This document shows, in pieces, positions 29,345 to 29,379 of a stretch of 29,379 nucleotides of DNA. Under the pieces are notes generated by a model, which worked only from the letters and a program-made list of their open reading frames with translations, made no database searches and was not told the origin of the DNA. Position 1 is the first letter of the stretch. Each line of letters starts with the position of its first letter. Origin of the DNA: an uncultured Clostridia bacterium. Lineage in GTDB: Bacteria; Bacillota; Clostridia; TANB77; CAG-508. Location: contig CAOTKV010000015.1 of the NCBI GenBank assembly GCA_948530865.1, forward strand, positions 1 through 29,379, in the 5' to 3' direction. The translations under genes were made by a program, and so were the position numbers.

Positions 29345-29379
29345 TTATTTATTTTCTTTGTTTATTTCAGATATTTGTG
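29345..29379 (-). CDS. Possible C-terminal end of a further gene (partial)
   Basis: One minus-strand frame reads Q-I-S-E-I-N-K-E-N-K then TAA at 29345-29347, 18 bases before a terminator hairpin in the same direction. The composition is protein-like, but only ten codons are visible, so this is tentative. Confidence 0.3.
   Translation of the reverse strand, partial: QISEINKENK

Overview
The window comes from a very AT-rich, low-GC Gram-positive genome, most likely an uncultured or gut-type member of the Clostridia. The evidence is a complete bacterial V/A-type ATPase operon, LPSTG-anchored pilin-like proteins with class C sortases, a class B sortase, L-lactate dehydrogenase, strong purine-rich Shine-Dalgarno (SD) sites and near-consensus sigma-A promoters. 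No rRNA, tRNA, CRISPR array or recognisable transposase was seen. All assignments rest on reading motifs by eye; no database search was run.

Layout. (1) Bases 1-2282 hold two imperfect direct copies (about 530-547 bp) of a non-coding, highly structured element. They flank a truncated MATE-transporter fragment and a thioredoxin-fold membrane protein that has lost its CxxC. Differences between the copies keep base pairing only if the plus strand is the RNA, so the element looks like a sizeable structured RNA of unidentified class. (2) 2361-6009: a DUF3006-type protein converging on a ComEC-like metallo-beta-lactamase hydrolase, an unidentified 380-aa protein with a degenerate HQxxH zinc motif behind a palindromic operator, and a Na+/Ca2+ exchanger-like antiporter. 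(3) 6093-7930: a lone class B sortase and an unidentified 306-aa cytoplasmic protein. (4) 7939-10647: L-lactate dehydrogenase lying between two single-gene cassettes (GNAT acetyltransferase; DUF5662/HD-like protein) with visibly less AT-biased codon use, each with its own promoter, probably acquired horizontally.

(5) 10759-20423, minus strand: a long operon read as a GT51 peptidoglycan glycosyltransferase, then V-ATPase subunits G/H, C, I, K, F, E, A, B, D, then a DJ-1/PfpI protein. The rotor subunit K is a single-hairpin proteolipid with a signal peptide and a long polar linker. (6) 20538-22247: an acyl-CoA synthetase/AMP ligase with a near-perfect promoter and its own terminator. (7) 22330-29176, minus strand: a sortase-assembled pilus operon encoding a 1044-aa LPSTG adhesin (probable tip), a 634-aa LPSTG backbone pilin with a YPK pilin motif, an intra-operon hairpin, and two different class C sortases. 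The adhesin appears to carry a CnaB/SpaA domain interrupted by about 560 residues. The last bases contain a terminator and perhaps the last codons of one more minus-strand gene.

The most interesting points are the duplicated structured RNA element, the split CnaB domain in the adhesin, the redox-dead TlpA-like protein, the HQxxH protein with its operator, and the repeated terminator-type hairpin shared by two unrelated loci.
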